Below are positions 1-10,221 of a stretch of DNA of 64,000 nucleotides, piece after piece (the stretch's first letter is position 1; every line of letters starts with the position of its first letter). The stretch is taken from the NCBI GenBank assembly GCA_010672925.1, contig JAAHFP010000014.1:62001-126000 (forward strand). The letters run 5' to 3'. Made by a program: the position numbers and the translations under genes. Below the pieces are notes generated by a model. The model was given only the letters and a program-made list of their open reading frames with translations. It ran no database searches and was not told the origin of the DNA. Origin of the DNA: Symploca sp. SIO1C2. Lineage in GTDB: Bacteria; Cyanobacteriota; Cyanobacteriia; Cyanobacteriales; Coleofasciculaceae.

Positions 1-32
1 GGTGGTAGGTGGTAGGTGGTAGATGGTAGGTA
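1..32. repeat. GGTGGTA heptanucleotide tandem repeat (cut by window edge)
   Basis: About four units of GGTGGTA with one variant. The same family recurs, often inverted as TACCACC, at 32.4, 46.1, 54.9 and 59.7 kb. Such short tandemly repeated repetitive sequences are known from filamentous cyanobacteria. The rest of 33-301 is AT-rich, and I see no gene in it. Confidence 0.85.
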
Positions 33-301
33 TTCTTGAATACCCAACCCGGATAATTGCCCATACAAATGGTTCTGTAGGCAAAATCTTTCTCCCCCAG
101 CTCACTTACCGAAAATTATATTTATTCAACCGTATTTGGTATAATCCAGAGTTTACAACCTTTTTATAAACATTTAATAATTATTCTAAAAATAATCAAT
201 TTCAGTGCTGAAACAGTCAAATATTTTTCCTTTTGCCTGTTGACTGTTGCCTATCTTAAAAAGTTAATATTCGACAGACGTGCAAGCTCTAAGTGCAACA
301 C

Positions 302-1429
302 TCATTTCAAGGGTAGGGTAATATCCACTGTTGTTTCTTGTTGATAAATACTGTTGATCAACAACTCTCCTTTGGCTAGTTCAACAACCTTCTGGGCAAT
401 TTTTAAGCCCATACCAATACCTTGTTGCTCATAAGTTTTGCGTTCAAACTGCGTGAAAGCATCAATTTTTGCAATTTGTTCTGTTGTCATCCCTCGTCCT
501 GAATCATGTATAGATAACTTCAGCATCTCCCCTAGGACTTGAGAGCTCACTTGAATAATTGTCTGTGGTGGTGAGAATTTTAAAGCATTATCCACTAGCT
601 CATGCAAGATTGTTAATAAATATCGTTCTGAGAGAGCAATATCTGCCTCTTCAAAGACACAGATGAGATCATCACTACGGTTGACCCCCTGAGCCTGCAT
701 TTTCAACGCGGCTTCAATGGCAGAAGCTGAAAAGTGAGTCCAATTTAAATCGATGGGTTGCTGCCGATTTGCTGCTAGCTCTAGCTCTAAATAGATGAGC
801 AGTCTTTTGGTTAAGTTTTCTAAGCGACGAGCAGATGTATCTGCCCAGCCTAACATCTCGCGGATCTCGGCTAGATCCATATCTTCTAAATCATCTTTAA
901 GCAACCCAATCATGCCTAAAATGCCGTTTAGAGGTGTATTTAGTTCATGAGATAGACTAGAGGCTAAGTTGCCCCGTAGTTCATTGAGAGTGTTCTCTAA
1001 GACATTGATGGTATTTTCTTGGATGTGGGATAAGCTCTGAATATTGTCATAGTGCTGCTTGATTCTGAGCATTGAATGCACACGGGCACGCAGTTCAACA
1101 GCATTAACGGGTTTACTAATGAAGTCGTCAGCCCCGGTAGTTAGACAACGGGCTAGATCAGATTTAGAGCTTAATGCCGTCACCATAATAATCGGCACAG
1201 CTTGCCATTTTGACATGGTTTTGATTTGGCGACATACTTCGATACCATCGATTCCTGGCATCATTACATCCAGCAAAATCAAATCAGGATTGTAGGTTTC
1301 TAGGAATGCGATCGCTTCCTGTCCACTGGCAGCGTAGTGCAACTGATAGTCTTGGTTACTCAAGAGAGCTTCAATTACATCAAAATTATCTGGTTCGTCA
1401 TCAATAACTAGAACGGATGGTATGTTCAT
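302..1429 (-). CDS. Response regulator-histidine kinase hybrid (REC-HisKA-HATPase)
   Basis: A cytoplasmic hybrid of 375 residues in which the receiver comes first. The receiver covers about residues 5-120, with the acidic pair D10-D11, phospho-acceptor D54 in ILLDVMMPG and conserved K106 in SKP. A short coiled linker leads to the dimerisation/phosphotransfer helix with H161 in SLSHELNTPLNGI. The ATPase domain has an N box (HELVDNALKFS), a G1 box (DSGRGM) and a G2-like GIGMGLKIA. There is no membrane segment or PAS domain, so input must come through the receiver, as in cyanobacterial REC-kinases that relay from another kinase. It lies downstream of a second REC-kinase (1593-3179) on the same strand, separated by a 163-base repeat-filled gap, so shared transcription is possible. 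No cognate output gene is visible. Family assignment is certain; the signal is unknown. Confidence 0.93.
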   Translation of the reverse strand: MNIPSVLVIDDEPDNFDVIEALLSNQDYQLHYAASGQEAIAFLETYNPDLILLDVMMPGIDGIEVCRQIKTMSKWQAVPIIMVTALSSKSDLARCLTTGADDFISKPVNAVELRARVHSMLRIKQHYDNIQSLSHIQENTINVLENTLNELRGNLASSLSHELNTPLNGILGMIGLLKDDLEDMDLAEIREMLGWADTSARRLENLTKRLLIYLELELAANRQQPIDLNWTHFSASAIEAALKMQAQGVNRSDDLICVFEEADIALSERYLLTILHELVDNALKFSPPQTIIQVSSQVLGEMLKLSIHDSGRGMTTEQIAKIDAFTQFERKTYEQQGIGMGLKIAQKVVELAKGELLINSIYQQETTVDITLPLK

Positions 1430-1436
1430 TTCAAAA

Positions 1437-1491
1437 AAAAGGCAGGAGTCAGAAGGCAGGAGGCAGGAGGCAGGAGGCAGGAGGCAGGAGG
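1437..1491. repeat. GGCAGGA-type tandem repeat
   Basis: About seven units of AGGCAGG(A) in the gap between two kinase genes. It is followed at 1547-1575 by a CCCTATT heptamer run. Similar CTCCTGC runs lie at 28.98 kb on the opposite strand. Confidence 0.8.
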
Positions 1492-1592
1492 TTCTAAGAG
1501 AAGCTAGCTTATTTGCTAAATTTTTTTCGGCGCGGTGTTTTTACTCTATTCCCTATTCCCTATTCCCTATTCCCTGGGTTGTTAGGCACTTA

Positions 1593-3179
1593 TTATTTCA
1601 ACAAAAGTTGTTGAATAGTAGTTACCAATTGTTTGAGCTTGATCGGTTTGCTAAGGTAATTATTAGCTCCGGCAGCGAGGCAACGATCACTATCGCCTGT
1701 CATAGCGAGGGCAGTTAGGGCAATGATCGGCACATCGACAAGGTTGGGAGTGTGGCGGATATGTTGCATAGCTTCAAAACCGTCCATTCCCGGCATTTGA
1801 ATATCCATCAGAATCAGATCTGGATTTTTAGCCTGAGCCAGAGCGATTGCTTCTGAGCCATTGTTCGCCACAATCAGGCGATAGCCTTTGGCTTTCAAAT
1901 AACTCGAAACTGTATTGATATTGGCTTCATTGTCCTCTGCTAGTAAGATTAAGGGAGATGCTTCCTGCTTGGGCTGGCTGAGTTTGATACTGTGTTTTGG
2001 CTGAGCTTCTAACTCAGGAGAGGGTAGTGGACAAGCCATGCAGGGAAGGTTGATGGTAAAACAACTTCCTACCCCTTCCTCACTAGTTAGCCCTACCTGC
2101 CCATTGTGAAGTTCGACGATACGTTTAACGAGAGAAAGTCCCAAGCCTGTACCTGCATACTGACGATTGAGAGCACTATCGATTTGGACAAAGGGCTGAA
2201 ATAGTTTTTTGATATTCTCCGGAGCAATACCAATACCGGTGTCAGTAACAGCAATACGCAGGCAGTTGAGGAATGAGTAATCGGTGGAACCGGATTCAGG
2301 ACATTGATCATGGCCAGCTTCCAGGGTAATGCATCCTCCTTCTGGAGTAAATTTAACGGCGTTGTTGAGCAAGTTGAGCAAAACTTGGCGGATGCGTCGT
2401 TTATCTACTAATAAATCCGGCAGATTCGGTGGCAGTTTCGTTTCTAGCTGGATGCGTTTTTTCAGGGCTTGTTGTTTGATAAATCCAAGGCTGGATTGGC
2501 ACAAGGGAGCAACGGCAGTGAGGGTAAGCTCGAGTTCGATTCTACCGGATTCAATTTTAGCGAGATCGAGAATATCGTTAATTAGTTCCAACAAATGAGA
2601 ACCACTACGCTCGATAGTTTGTAGGGCTTTGGTTTGTGAGTTGTTAATCTCGCCAAAGACTTGTTCTTGCAGCCCTTCAGTCATGCCCAGGATAGCATTG
2701 AGGGGAGTGCGGAGTTCGTGGCTCATGTTGGCCAGAAATTCGTCTTTAAGTTTAGTGGCACGAGCCAAGTCTTGGTTTTTTTTCTGTAACTCTTGATTCA
2801 GCTGTTGAAAAGTTAGGTGGCTTTTAATCCTAGCTTTGATAACTGGAGGACTTAGGGGTTTGGTAATGTAGTCAATCGCCCCTAATTCAAAACCCTTGGT
2901 TTCATTACCAACTTCACCGAGAGCACTTACGAAGATTATGGGAATAGCTTGAGTCTGAGAAATGCTCTTTAAGCGAGTACAAACTTCGTACCCGTCCATA
3001 TTGGGCATCACCACATCTAAGATAATTAGATCTGGGACAGGATATTTAACTGCCATTTGTAGGGCTTTTTCTCCTGTCTTCGCCGCAACAACAGCATAGT
3101 CGTCTTTCAGGATATGCAACAGCAGTTGTAAATTATCGGGGCTGTCGTCCACAATCAGGATCTTGGGTTTAGTCTTCAT
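1593..3179 (-). CDS. Hybrid histidine kinase, REC-HisKA-HATPase-REC
   Basis: A soluble kinase of 528 residues. The first receiver covers residues 6-122, with D55 in ILDVVMPNMDG and K107 in TKP. A coiled segment leads to H154 in NMSHELRTPLNAI. The ATPase domain follows, with an N box (LLNNAVKFT, about 271-279), a G1 box (DTGIGI) and GTGLGLSL. A second receiver covers about residues 409-526, with D459 in LMDIQMPGMDG. This allows an internal His-to-Asp relay, but no HPt is present, so an outside HPt such as that of the 1691-residue protein upstream (3268-8343) could complete it; that link is inference. The three large kinase genes lie in one direction with tandem repeats between them. The ATG start gives a normal receiver N-terminus. 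Confidence 0.94.
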   Translation of the reverse strand: MKTKPKILIVDDSPDNLQLLLHILKDDYAVVAAKTGEKALQMAVKYPVPDLIILDVVMPNMDGYEVCTRLKSISQTQAIPIIFVSALGEVGNETKGFELGAIDYITKPLSPPVIKARIKSHLTFQQLNQELQKKNQDLARATKLKDEFLANMSHELRTPLNAILGMTEGLQEQVFGEINNSQTKALQTIERSGSHLLELINDILDLAKIESGRIELELTLTAVAPLCQSSLGFIKQQALKKRIQLETKLPPNLPDLLVDKRRIRQVLLNLLNNAVKFTPEGGCITLEAGHDQCPESGSTDYSFLNCLRIAVTDTGIGIAPENIKKLFQPFVQIDSALNRQYAGTGLGLSLVKRIVELHNGQVGLTSEEGVGSCFTINLPCMACPLPSPELEAQPKHSIKLSQPKQEASPLILLAEDNEANINTVSSYLKAKGYRLIVANNGSEAIALAQAKNPDLILMDIQMPGMDGFEAMQHIRHTPNLVDVPIIALTALAMTGDSDRCLAAGANNYLSKPIKLKQLVTTIQQLLLK

Positions 3180-3182
3180 ACA

Positions 3183-3246
3183 TATTAGGTGTTAGGTGTT
3201 AGGTATTAGGTGTTAGGTATTAGGTGTTAGGTATTAGGTGTTAGGT
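3183..3246. repeat. TTAGGTG/TTAGGTA heptamer tandem repeat
   Basis: About nine units alternating TTAGGTG and TTAGGTA, immediately upstream of the ATG at 3179. The 5' region of that kinase gene is therefore repeat DNA. The same heptamer recurs at 42.58 kb. Confidence 0.9.
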
Positions 3247-3267
3247 TGTTCTATCTCCTTCAGCTTC

Positions 3268-6200
3268 CTATTTTCCTATCTCCCCTAATGTAGTACTGAG
3301 TTCGTGCAGTAAATTGTGGGCTCCATCTGTATCAAACTCTATTAATCGCTCCTCTACAACTCGAACCTTTTTCTGAAATGGTGTACCTTTGACTTGTTGC
3401 TTGAGAGTTTCCAAGTGAGCGATTGCTTCCACCAAATCTGTTTCTAGTAATTCGGTAATTTCAGTCAGTAGGGGAATTACCAATTGAGTATCGAGTTCTG
3501 AAAGATCTTTAACTGGCTCTACTCCCTCATCTGTTTTATCTGGCAGTGTTTCAATGCTTTCTAGCACTTGCTGAAGATCTTTGCTTAAGGTTAGACATTT
3601 GTTAACCAAGAGTTCTAGATTAGGAGTCTGGTTCTGTAGAGCCTGCTCTAAACTAGCAGCTGATTGGTAGAGGGTTTCTGCTCCGATGTTGCCTGCTGAT
3701 CCTTTCAATGTGTGAACTAGATGGAAGGCTTGAGACCAATCGTTCTGGTTTAAAGCTGCCTGGATTTGTAAAGCTGATTGTTGCTGGTTGGCGTGAAACC
3801 GTTTAAGAATCTGCTGATAGACCGTCCAGTTACCAACAAGCCGCGCCAATCCTGCATCCACGTTAATACCGGACAAACTTAGTTGAGGAGTCTCTGCCAT
3901 GGGAGAACTTGAGAAACTGCAGGAAACAGGCGAATAGAGCCTGGGAGGAATCCATCTGACAAGGGCAGCAAATAACTCCTGGGGATTGACGGGTTTGGAG
4001 ACATGATCATTCATCCCAGCTTCTAAGCTTTTGCGACGATCACTTTTCATGGCATGGGCAGTCATCGCGACAATCGGCACTGTGGTAAATCGCTCTTTTG
4101 ACGTGTTCCCTGCCTCCGCCATACTACGAATGCGGCGAGTCGCCTCCAAGCCATCCATTTCGGGCATCCGAATATCCATTAGGATCAAGTCATAGCTACA
4201 AGCCTGGACTTTCTCCGTGGCTTCTCGTCCGTTAATCGCCAAATCTACATTCAGCCCCGCACTTTGTAATAGTCTTTGGGCAATTAGTTGATTTACCTCG
4301 TTGTCTTCCACTAACAAGATTTGAGCGCCTTGAATCTCTCGCAGTTGTTCGGGGGAACCCAAGGATTTAGCGGCGCTAAGGGAAGTGGGGACGTAATGTC
4401 CAAAAACCTTCTGAATTGCTTCAAATAGCTGGGAGCGACTGGTGGGTTTTGGCAAGAGAGCGCTAATTCCCACTTGTTCTATTGTCTCGCAGATATCCTC
4501 TTGATTGTAAGCCGTCGTCATCAGAATGTGAGGGATGTGAGACAAGCAAGAATCATTTTTGATTTTTCTAACGGTTTCAATACCATCCATTTCCGGCATA
4601 TGCCAGTCAATTACCACCAGTTCAAAGGGCTCGGATACCGCAGCTTGTTGCAGATAGTTTAAGGCTTCAAGTCCAGAAGAAGCTGCAGTAGGACGAAACG
4701 AGAAGGACTCCAAAACATGGACAAGAGCATCTCGCGACAGCTGGTTATCATCTATCACCAGAGATTTCAATCCCTGCAAATCAGCAATTTCGCAGAGTTC
4801 CAGAGCAGTAGTTTCAAGGGTATACCCCAGTTCAATTTCAAAGTAAAAATTACTGCCTATACCAAGTTCGCTCTCTACCCCAAGGCTGCCACCCATAAGA
4901 CTCACCAGGCGTTTGCAAATCGTTAGTCCCAGTCCAGTACCGCTGTATTTACGACTGATGGAAGGGTCTGCTTGGGTAAAAGCTTCAAACAGTGTATCAA
5001 TTTGAGATGCCGCCAGACCTATCCCTGTATCCTGAACCATAAACTTTAAGCGAACTGTTTCTTCTGTACAGGTAACTGTTTCGACGCTAATCATTACGTT
5101 ACCGGTTTCAGTAAACTTGACAGCATTACTTGCCAAATTAATCAGCACCTGACGTAAGCGCAGAGAGTCCCCAATTAAATGGCGGGGAATGTCATCTCCC
5201 ATCTGACATACCAATTCCAAGCCTTTTTCTACTGCCTTGAAATCAAGAATATTGGTGATGTTATTAAGGACTTCATCTAATTGGAACTGGGTAGATTCTA
5301 ATTCTAATTTTCCCGCTTCGATTTTGGAAAAGTCCAGGATATCATTGATAATTTGCAGTAATGATTTGGCTGAACTCTCAATTTTAGTGAGATATTCTTG
5401 CTGTAGGGGATTGAGATCAGTTTTCAGCGCCAAATGAGCTAGCCCCAAAACTCCGTTCATCGGGGTACGAATTTCGTGGCTCATCAGTGCTAAAAACTCA
5501 CTCTTGGCACGATTAGCAACTTCAGCCGCTTCTTTAGCTTCTTGCAGTCTTTGTTCAGCTAATTTGCGATCGCTAATGTTTGATACGATACCTTCGTAAT
5601 AACTGGGGCGACCTTGTTCATCCCTGACTAATCGACTAGTTTCTGCTATCCATAGAGTACTGCCGTCTCGGTGATGCACTTGAGCCTCGAACCCAACCAC
5701 ACTGCCATGCTCTGCTAGGAGACGCTGGAATTCACTGCGATATTCGGGATGCAAGTAAATCTGGCGGCTAATATCCCTCACCTCAGATATCAGTGCTTCG
5801 GGAGTATCATAGCCATACAGATTAGCCAAGGCTGCATTCACCATCAGGTAACGACCTTCAAAAGTGCTTTGGTAAATACCATTCACCGCATTATCGTAAA
5901 TAGCACGATACTTTGCTTCTGCTTCTCGCAGAGCCCATTCAGCCTGTTTGCGATCGCTGATATCCGTCTTAGTACCAATTACTCGCAGGGGTTTACCATT
6001 TGCGGTCTGCTCAATTACCTTACCTCTATCTAGAATCCACTTGTAGCTACCATCTTTGCAGCGGGCGCGATGTTCACTCCGATACATAGAGGTCTTACCC
6101 TTCAAATGCTGGCTCAAATCTTGACGGTATTGGGCTTGATCATCAGGATGAATGCGGCTATTCCATTGAGTATCGTTCATTTCTTCTTCTACGTAACCAA

Positions 6201-8343
6201 GCATCGCTTGACATGGCCGAGAATAGAAAACAGTATTTGTTTGCAGATCCCAATCCCAGACTCCATCTCCTGCTCCTTCTAAAGCAAATTGCCAACGAGC
6301 TTCGCTTTTCTGTAAGGCTTCTTGAGCTTGTTTGCGCTTGGTTATATCGCGGAAAATGCTTTGGATAATTTTTTTACTACCGATGTTGACAGTTGTTGCA
6401 GAGATCTCAACCGGCACAATTTGACCATCTTGGCGCAAAATATTAGCCTCTATTACTTTTGTATATTTGTCTTGAATGACCTCATCAAAAGCAGCGATAA
6501 CTTGCTCCAAATTCTCTGGTGGATACAGTTGAGACTGATGCATCTTGGTCAACCTTGTGCGATAGTAGCCGAATAATTCCTCAGCCTTACGGTTCATCTC
6601 CAGCAGATTGCCTTGTAAATCTGCCACCAGAATGGCGTTGCTGGCTCCTTTCATTAGGGCACGATAGCGGGTTTCTCGCTCTTTGAGTGCAGCAGTACGT
6701 GCTTTGACTTTGCTTTCTAACTTTTGATTGAGTTGTTCTAGGGATGCCGTAGCTCGTTGGCGCTCTAATTCAGCAGCGGCGCGAGCAGCAAAGACGCTCA
6801 GGATTTGTTCTACTCGTTGTGGGTTTTGGAGAGGCTCCTGATCAATCAGACACAAGTCCCCAATAGCATTGCCTTGATTATCTCGTAAAGTAATCCCTAG
6901 ATAGCTATGTGCATTTATCTTGACTAAATCCGTATCACTCGGAAACTGCTCAGCAACTAAGGAAGCACAATAAAATCTCCCTTCCCGCAAGACCAATTCG
7001 CAGGGAGTTCCTGTAGGATCGAAAGAAAAGTTAGGTCCGAGGCTACCGTCTTGCCAAAAAGCCAGGACATGAAGCCTGTCGTCGATTTTTTCAGCTACTA
7101 AAACGTAAGAAACACGCAAAGTTTCAGCAATATGCTTGACTAACACGGGAAAAAAGTCTTCCCCAGTAGTGGCAACGGTTCCTGCTATCAAGTTTTGCAG
7201 GTCAGTTTCCGCTTGTTTGCGAGCGCTAATATCTTTAACAATCGCTAAATTAGAGAATACTTGACCAGTATCATCACAAATGCGCGAAATAGTCTCCTCT
7301 ACCCAAATAGCAGTACCATCTTGGCGCAGGTAACATTTTTCAGTGGTATTTGATGCCATCTCACCAACAAGGAGTTGATTAACCCAAGCAACATCACTAT
7401 CTCGTTCATCTGGATGAGTAATCTCTTGATACGTTAGTTGTTGTAATTCAGCTTCCGTATAGCCCAGCAACTCACAAAAACATCGATTGGCTCGGATAAA
7501 TTTTCCTGTTACTCCATCCATCTGATTAATGCCAACCCCAGCCTGCTCAAAGATAGCTCTATTCGTCGCTTCGCTCTTTTGCAATGCGGCTTTGGTTCGC
7601 TTGCCCTCACTGATATCACGAGAGACACAAATCAATAGGTTATCATCTGCAAGGGTTAGAGATAACCCCTGGGTAAAGGTTGAACCATCTTTACGGATAG
7701 CCATCGCTTCGCCCCGCCAAGCACGATCTTGTTCCAACAGAGGAAAGACTTCCTGCTCAAACCGTTCTACCTCTTCTGGGGGATACAATAGTTTCCAGGA
7801 TTTGTTTGTTAATTCTTCAGATTGTTTATAACCAAACAATTCTAGATGAGCTTGGTTGGCATAAAGATAGGTACCTCCTTGCACAATGCCAATGCCATTA
7901 ATCGCCGCCTCAATCGCCGCCAATTGCCGCCTAATTGCAACTTCTGCTTGTTTGCGTTCAGCCCGAATTCGAGCCTCCCGCAATTCTCGTCGCACAGCTT
8001 CTGGTAAGCGGGTTAAGTTGTCTTTCATCAAGTAGTCATGAGCACCCGCCTTCATCATTTCCACCGCCGATCCTTCGCCGATAGTACCCGAAACCACAAT
8101 AAAGGGAATATCGAGTTGGCTTTCTTTGAGAATTTCTAGGGCTGTAGGTGCATCAAATCCTGGTAAGTGGTAATCAGCAATAATCACATCCCAGGAACTA
8201 TTTGCCAGCATGGTTTGTAGCGACTCTTCTGTTTCTACTCGTTCCCAAGCAAAATTAAAATTACTACGACGCAATTTTCGGACTACGAAAAAAGCATCGT
8301 CTTCTGAATCTTCTATAAGAAGAATGCGGAGTGAGTCACCCAT
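3268..8343 (-). CDS. Giant multidomain phosphorelay kinase (REC-PASx5-GAF-HK-REC-REC-HPt)
   Basis: A soluble protein of 1691 residues holding a whole phosphorelay. In order: an N-terminal receiver (about 5-125, D57 in [11 protein letters not shown]); PAS at about 145-260 and 262-380; GAF at about 385-545; PAS at about 560-685, 689-810 and 815-935; kinase core with H near 953 in [12 protein letters not shown] and an ATPase domain to about 1185; receiver at about 1190-1310 (D near 1246 in [11 protein letters not shown]); receiver at about 1343-1480 (D near 1388 in [11 protein letters not shown]); and HPt with H near 1542 in HTLKGSAGN. Each PAS ends in the usual PAC pattern (DIS-RK-AE). It starts 2 bases after the upstream Rcp1-like regulator (8346-8768), so the two are almost surely co-transcribed. 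The ligand and final output are not visible. Confidence 0.94.
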   Translation of the reverse strand: MGDSLRILLIEDSEDDAFFVVRKLRRSNFNFAWERVETEESLQTMLANSSWDVIIADYHLPGFDAPTALEILKESQLDIPFIVVSGTIGEGSAVEMMKAGAHDYLMKDNLTRLPEAVRRELREARIRAERKQAEVAIRRQLAAIEAAINGIGIVQGGTYLYANQAHLELFGYKQSEELTNKSWKLLYPPEEVERFEQEVFPLLEQDRAWRGEAMAIRKDGSTFTQGLSLTLADDNLLICVSRDISEGKRTKAALQKSEATNRAIFEQAGVGINQMDGVTGKFIRANRCFCELLGYTEAELQQLTYQEITHPDERDSDVAWVNQLLVGEMASNTTEKCYLRQDGTAIWVEETISRICDDTGQVFSNLAIVKDISARKQAETDLQNLIAGTVATTGEDFFPVLVKHIAETLRVSYVLVAEKIDDRLHVLAFWQDGSLGPNFSFDPTGTPCELVLREGRFYCASLVAEQFPSDTDLVKINAHSYLGITLRDNQGNAIGDLCLIDQEPLQNPQRVEQILSVFAARAAAELERQRATASLEQLNQKLESKVKARTAALKERETRYRALMKGASNAILVADLQGNLLEMNRKAEELFGYYRTRLTKMHQSQLYPPENLEQVIAAFDEVIQDKYTKVIEANILRQDGQIVPVEISATTVNIGSKKIIQSIFRDITKRKQAQEALQKSEARWQFALEGAGDGVWDWDLQTNTVFYSRPCQAMLGYVEEEMNDTQWNSRIHPDDQAQYRQDLSQHLKGKTSMYRSEHRARCKDGSYKWILDRGKVIEQTANGKPLRVIGTKTDISDRKQAEWALREAEAKYRAIYDNAVNGIYQSTFEGRYLMVNAALANLYGYDTPEALISEVRDISRQIYLHPEYRSEFQRLLAEHGSVVGFEAQVHHRDGSTLWIAETSRLVRDEQGRPSYYEGIVSNISDRKLAEQRLQEAKEAAEVANRAKSEFLALMSHEIRTPMNGVLGLAHLALKTDLNPLQQEYLTKIESSAKSLLQIINDILDFSKIEAGKLELESTQFQLDEVLNNITNILDFKAVEKGLELVCQMGDDIPRHLIGDSLRLRQVLINLASNAVKFTETGNVMISVETVTCTEETVRLKFMVQDTGIGLAASQIDTLFEAFTQADPSISRKYSGTGLGLTICKRLVSLMGGSLGVESELGIGSNFYFEIELGYTLETTALELCEIADLQGLKSLVIDDNQLSRDALVHVLESFSFRPTAASSGLEALNYLQQAAVSEPFELVVIDWHMPEMDGIETVRKIKNDSCLSHIPHILMTTAYNQEDICETIEQVGISALLPKPTSRSQLFEAIQKVFGHYVPTSLSAAKSLGSPEQLREIQGAQILLVEDNEVNQLIAQRLLQSAGLNVDLAINGREATEKVQACSYDLILMDIRMPEMDGLEATRRIRSMAEAGNTSKERFTTVPIVAMTAHAMKSDRRKSLEAGMNDHVSKPVNPQELFAALVRWIPPRLYSPVSCSFSSSPMAETPQLSLSGINVDAGLARLVGNWTVYQQILKRFHANQQQSALQIQAALNQNDWSQAFHLVHTLKGSAGNIGAETLYQSAASLEQALQNQTPNLELLVNKCLTLSKDLQQVLESIETLPDKTDEGVEPVKDLSELDTQLVIPLLTEITELLETDLVEAIAHLETLKQQVKGTPFQKKVRVVEERLIEFDTDGAHNLLHELSTTLGEIGK

Positions 8344-8345
8344 GG

Positions 8346-8768
8346 TTACAAGTCCTCCGGTAACGGCTCATTAATTAACGCCCAATACAACGCTAGCTGA
8401 GAGACAGCGTTAATAAATTGATAAAAATCTATTGGTTTGCGCACATAACTATTGGCTCCTAGGCCATAGCTTTCAATAATGTCACAGTCTTGGCTGGATG
8501 AGGTGAGGACAATCACTGGTAGCAAGTGAGTAAGCTCACTAGTTCGGATGCGTCGCAATACCTCCAAGCCATCAATTTTGGGCAACTTCAAGTCCAGTAA
8601 AACGAGGCAGGGTAAAGGTTTGGCATCAAATATAGCTGCTAATGCTTCTTCCCCATTACGAGCTACCATAATAGGGTTTTTTACTCTGCTCCGTTTTAGT
8701 GCTCGCTTGCTCAATATTTCATCATCAGGGTTATCTTCAACTAACAAGATTGGACGAAGATGTGTCAT
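8346..8768 (-). CDS. Rcp1-like single-domain response regulator
   Basis: A stand-alone receiver of 140 residues. It has the acidic E11-D12 pair, phospho-acceptor D59 in LLDLKLPKIDG, a conserved T/S region (VLTSSSQD) and K in RKP. The tail YWALINEPLP is typical of Rcp1-type regulators, which dimerise through the region after the receiver core. No DNA-binding domain is present. The stop is 2 bases from the start of the giant kinase, making a regulator-kinase pair; the protein may act as a diffusible phosphate shuttle to or from that kinase. A second Rcp1-like gene lies at 10876-11361 beside the phytochrome. Confidence 0.93.
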   Translation of the reverse strand: MTHLRPILLVEDNPDDEILSKRALKRSRVKNPIMVARNGEEALAAIFDAKPLPCLVLLDLKLPKIDGLEVLRRIRTSELTHLLPVIVLTSSSQDCDIIESYGLGANSYVRKPIDFYQFINAVSQLALYWALINEPLPEDL

Positions 8769-8862
8769 TTTTTTTGCTCTAATTAGTGGAATTCTATTAT
8801 GATAGGCGCGGGGATGCGGAGATTTAGGACTTTGAGATAGAGAGACGCGGGGAAGTGGATAT

Positions 8863-10221
8863 TTAAGACCTTGAGATAGAGGAATTAGCTCTGATTGTCC
8901 ATTTTTCTGGATGATTGATCATTGCTATTATTTGTCCCAACACTTCTTCACATCGAGAATCTAAGTATGAAGCTTCTTCTGTGCTTAAATAGTTGCACCT
9001 CAAAGCAATTTCAATCCAAGTCTGGGTTTCAGCGGCTTCACTTTCAACATCACTAAGCTTACTAACAAAAGCAGCTGGATACCTTCGTTTTTCTTCAGCG
9101 CGTTTGTGATCACTAATATCAATATGAAAACCAATCATCCTTATAGGTTCACCTGCTGCATTCCATTCAATCACCTGTCCCGAACAAAGTACCCATACCG
9201 TTGAACCATTCTTATGACGGTAGCGAACTTCATTGTAGAAAGGGATTTCACCTCGGCTCCGAATATGGCCGTCGAAACAATCCAGAACCAGGGGCAAATC
9301 TTCCGAAAAGATCAGCTTTTGCCAGGTGTCCGGTGAATTCGGTAACTCATCGTCTTCATAACCAAACATCCGCTTAAAGCCAGGACTAAGGTATTCCTGA
9401 TAGTTAGGCAGATCCCAATCCCAATACCCGGCTAAGGCAGTGTCGAAAAGTTCTTCTAATAGTTTTAACTCTAGGCGAAATTTCTCTGCAAGCTGTCGTT
9501 CAGCTTCGGCTTGCTTCTGAGCACTAATGTCAGTAATCGTACCGACATAACCGACCATTTGGCCGTTGGTATCCCATTCAGCAACAAACTGCCCATAGAC
9601 CCATATCACCGTACCGTCGGGATGTCGAAAACGATATTCGAGCTGAAAGGGGCAGTTTTTTTGGATCGATTGAGACCATTCGGCGACAATTTTGTCATGA
9701 TCGTCGGGATGTAATTTTTGTTGCCACCCCTCTCCCATCGCCGCTTCTGAGGTAAGTCCAGCAATCTGACAGTAGCGATCATTAACATAGTTACAGTTAC
9801 CGACAGCGTCAGTGCGAAAAATCCCCACTGGAACTACTGCCAAGAGAGTAGTGTAACGTTGTTCGCTCTCTCGAAGATTGATTTCCGCTTGTTTGTACTC
9901 AGTAATGAATTGAAGAGGTGTGTAGACGGAAATCCCTGCGGTGAGTGCTTTGATAATGCCAAATAACCAATAATTTGGATGCCATAATGTCCAAATTGAT
10001 ATCAAGTGGGTAATACCGTAAAAAACAATAAAGACTGTGAACAGTAAGAAAATTGGGCCGAAGGGGACATTCTTGTGCTTCTGCACAAGAGAGAACATGG
10101 TAAAAGAAATAGAATAGTAGGCGATGCTAATCAGTGCATCTGAAATAAGGTGTAATCCTACCAAACTGGGTTTCCAAAGATAGCAGTTCCCCTGGGGAAT
10201 AAACAGTAGGATGTCTAACAT
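8863..10221 (-). CDS. Ethylene-receptor-like membrane PAS sensor with S23-like C-terminus, no kinase
   Basis: I chose the ATG at 10221; the frame is open to an ATG at 10287, which would add 22 residues. Residues 1-110 hold three hydrophobic helices resembling the ethylene-binding domain of ETR1: D28 and Y35 in SDALISIAYY match ETR1 D25 and Y32, and H72 in YGITHL matches H69. The residue at the C65 copper-ligand position is Y68. PAS domains follow at about 115-240 and 245-370, each with a PAC motif. Where a kinase is expected there are only about 75 residues: YPAAFVSKLSDVESEAAETQ, then TWIEIALRCNYLS and EEVLGQIIAMI. This resembles the C-terminal half of S23/IVP four-helix-bundle proteins. No phospho-acceptor His or ATPase domain is present. 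It may be a fusion or a deletion product. Confidence 0.82.
   Translation of the reverse strand: MLDILLFIPQGNCYLWKPSLVGLHLISDALISIAYYSISFTMFSLVQKHKNVPFGPIFLLFTVFIVFYGITHLISIWTLWHPNYWLFGIIKALTAGISVYTPLQFITEYKQAEINLRESEQRYTTLLAVVPVGIFRTDAVGNCNYVNDRYCQIAGLTSEAAMGEGWQQKLHPDDHDKIVAEWSQSIQKNCPFQLEYRFRHPDGTVIWVYGQFVAEWDTNGQMVGYVGTITDISAQKQAEAERQLAEKFRLELKLLEELFDTALAGYWDWDLPNYQEYLSPGFKRMFGYEDDELPNSPDTWQKLIFSEDLPLVLDCFDGHIRSRGEIPFYNEVRYRHKNGSTVWVLCSGQVIEWNAAGEPIRMIGFHIDISDHKRAEEKRRYPAAFVSKLSDVESEAAETQTWIEIALRCNYLSTEEASYLDSRCEEVLGQIIAMINHPEKWTIRANSSISRS

Noticed and set aside
3183-3246. Heptamer arrays as CRISPR
   Set aside because: Units are 7 bases with no unique spacers; no cas genes occur in the window.
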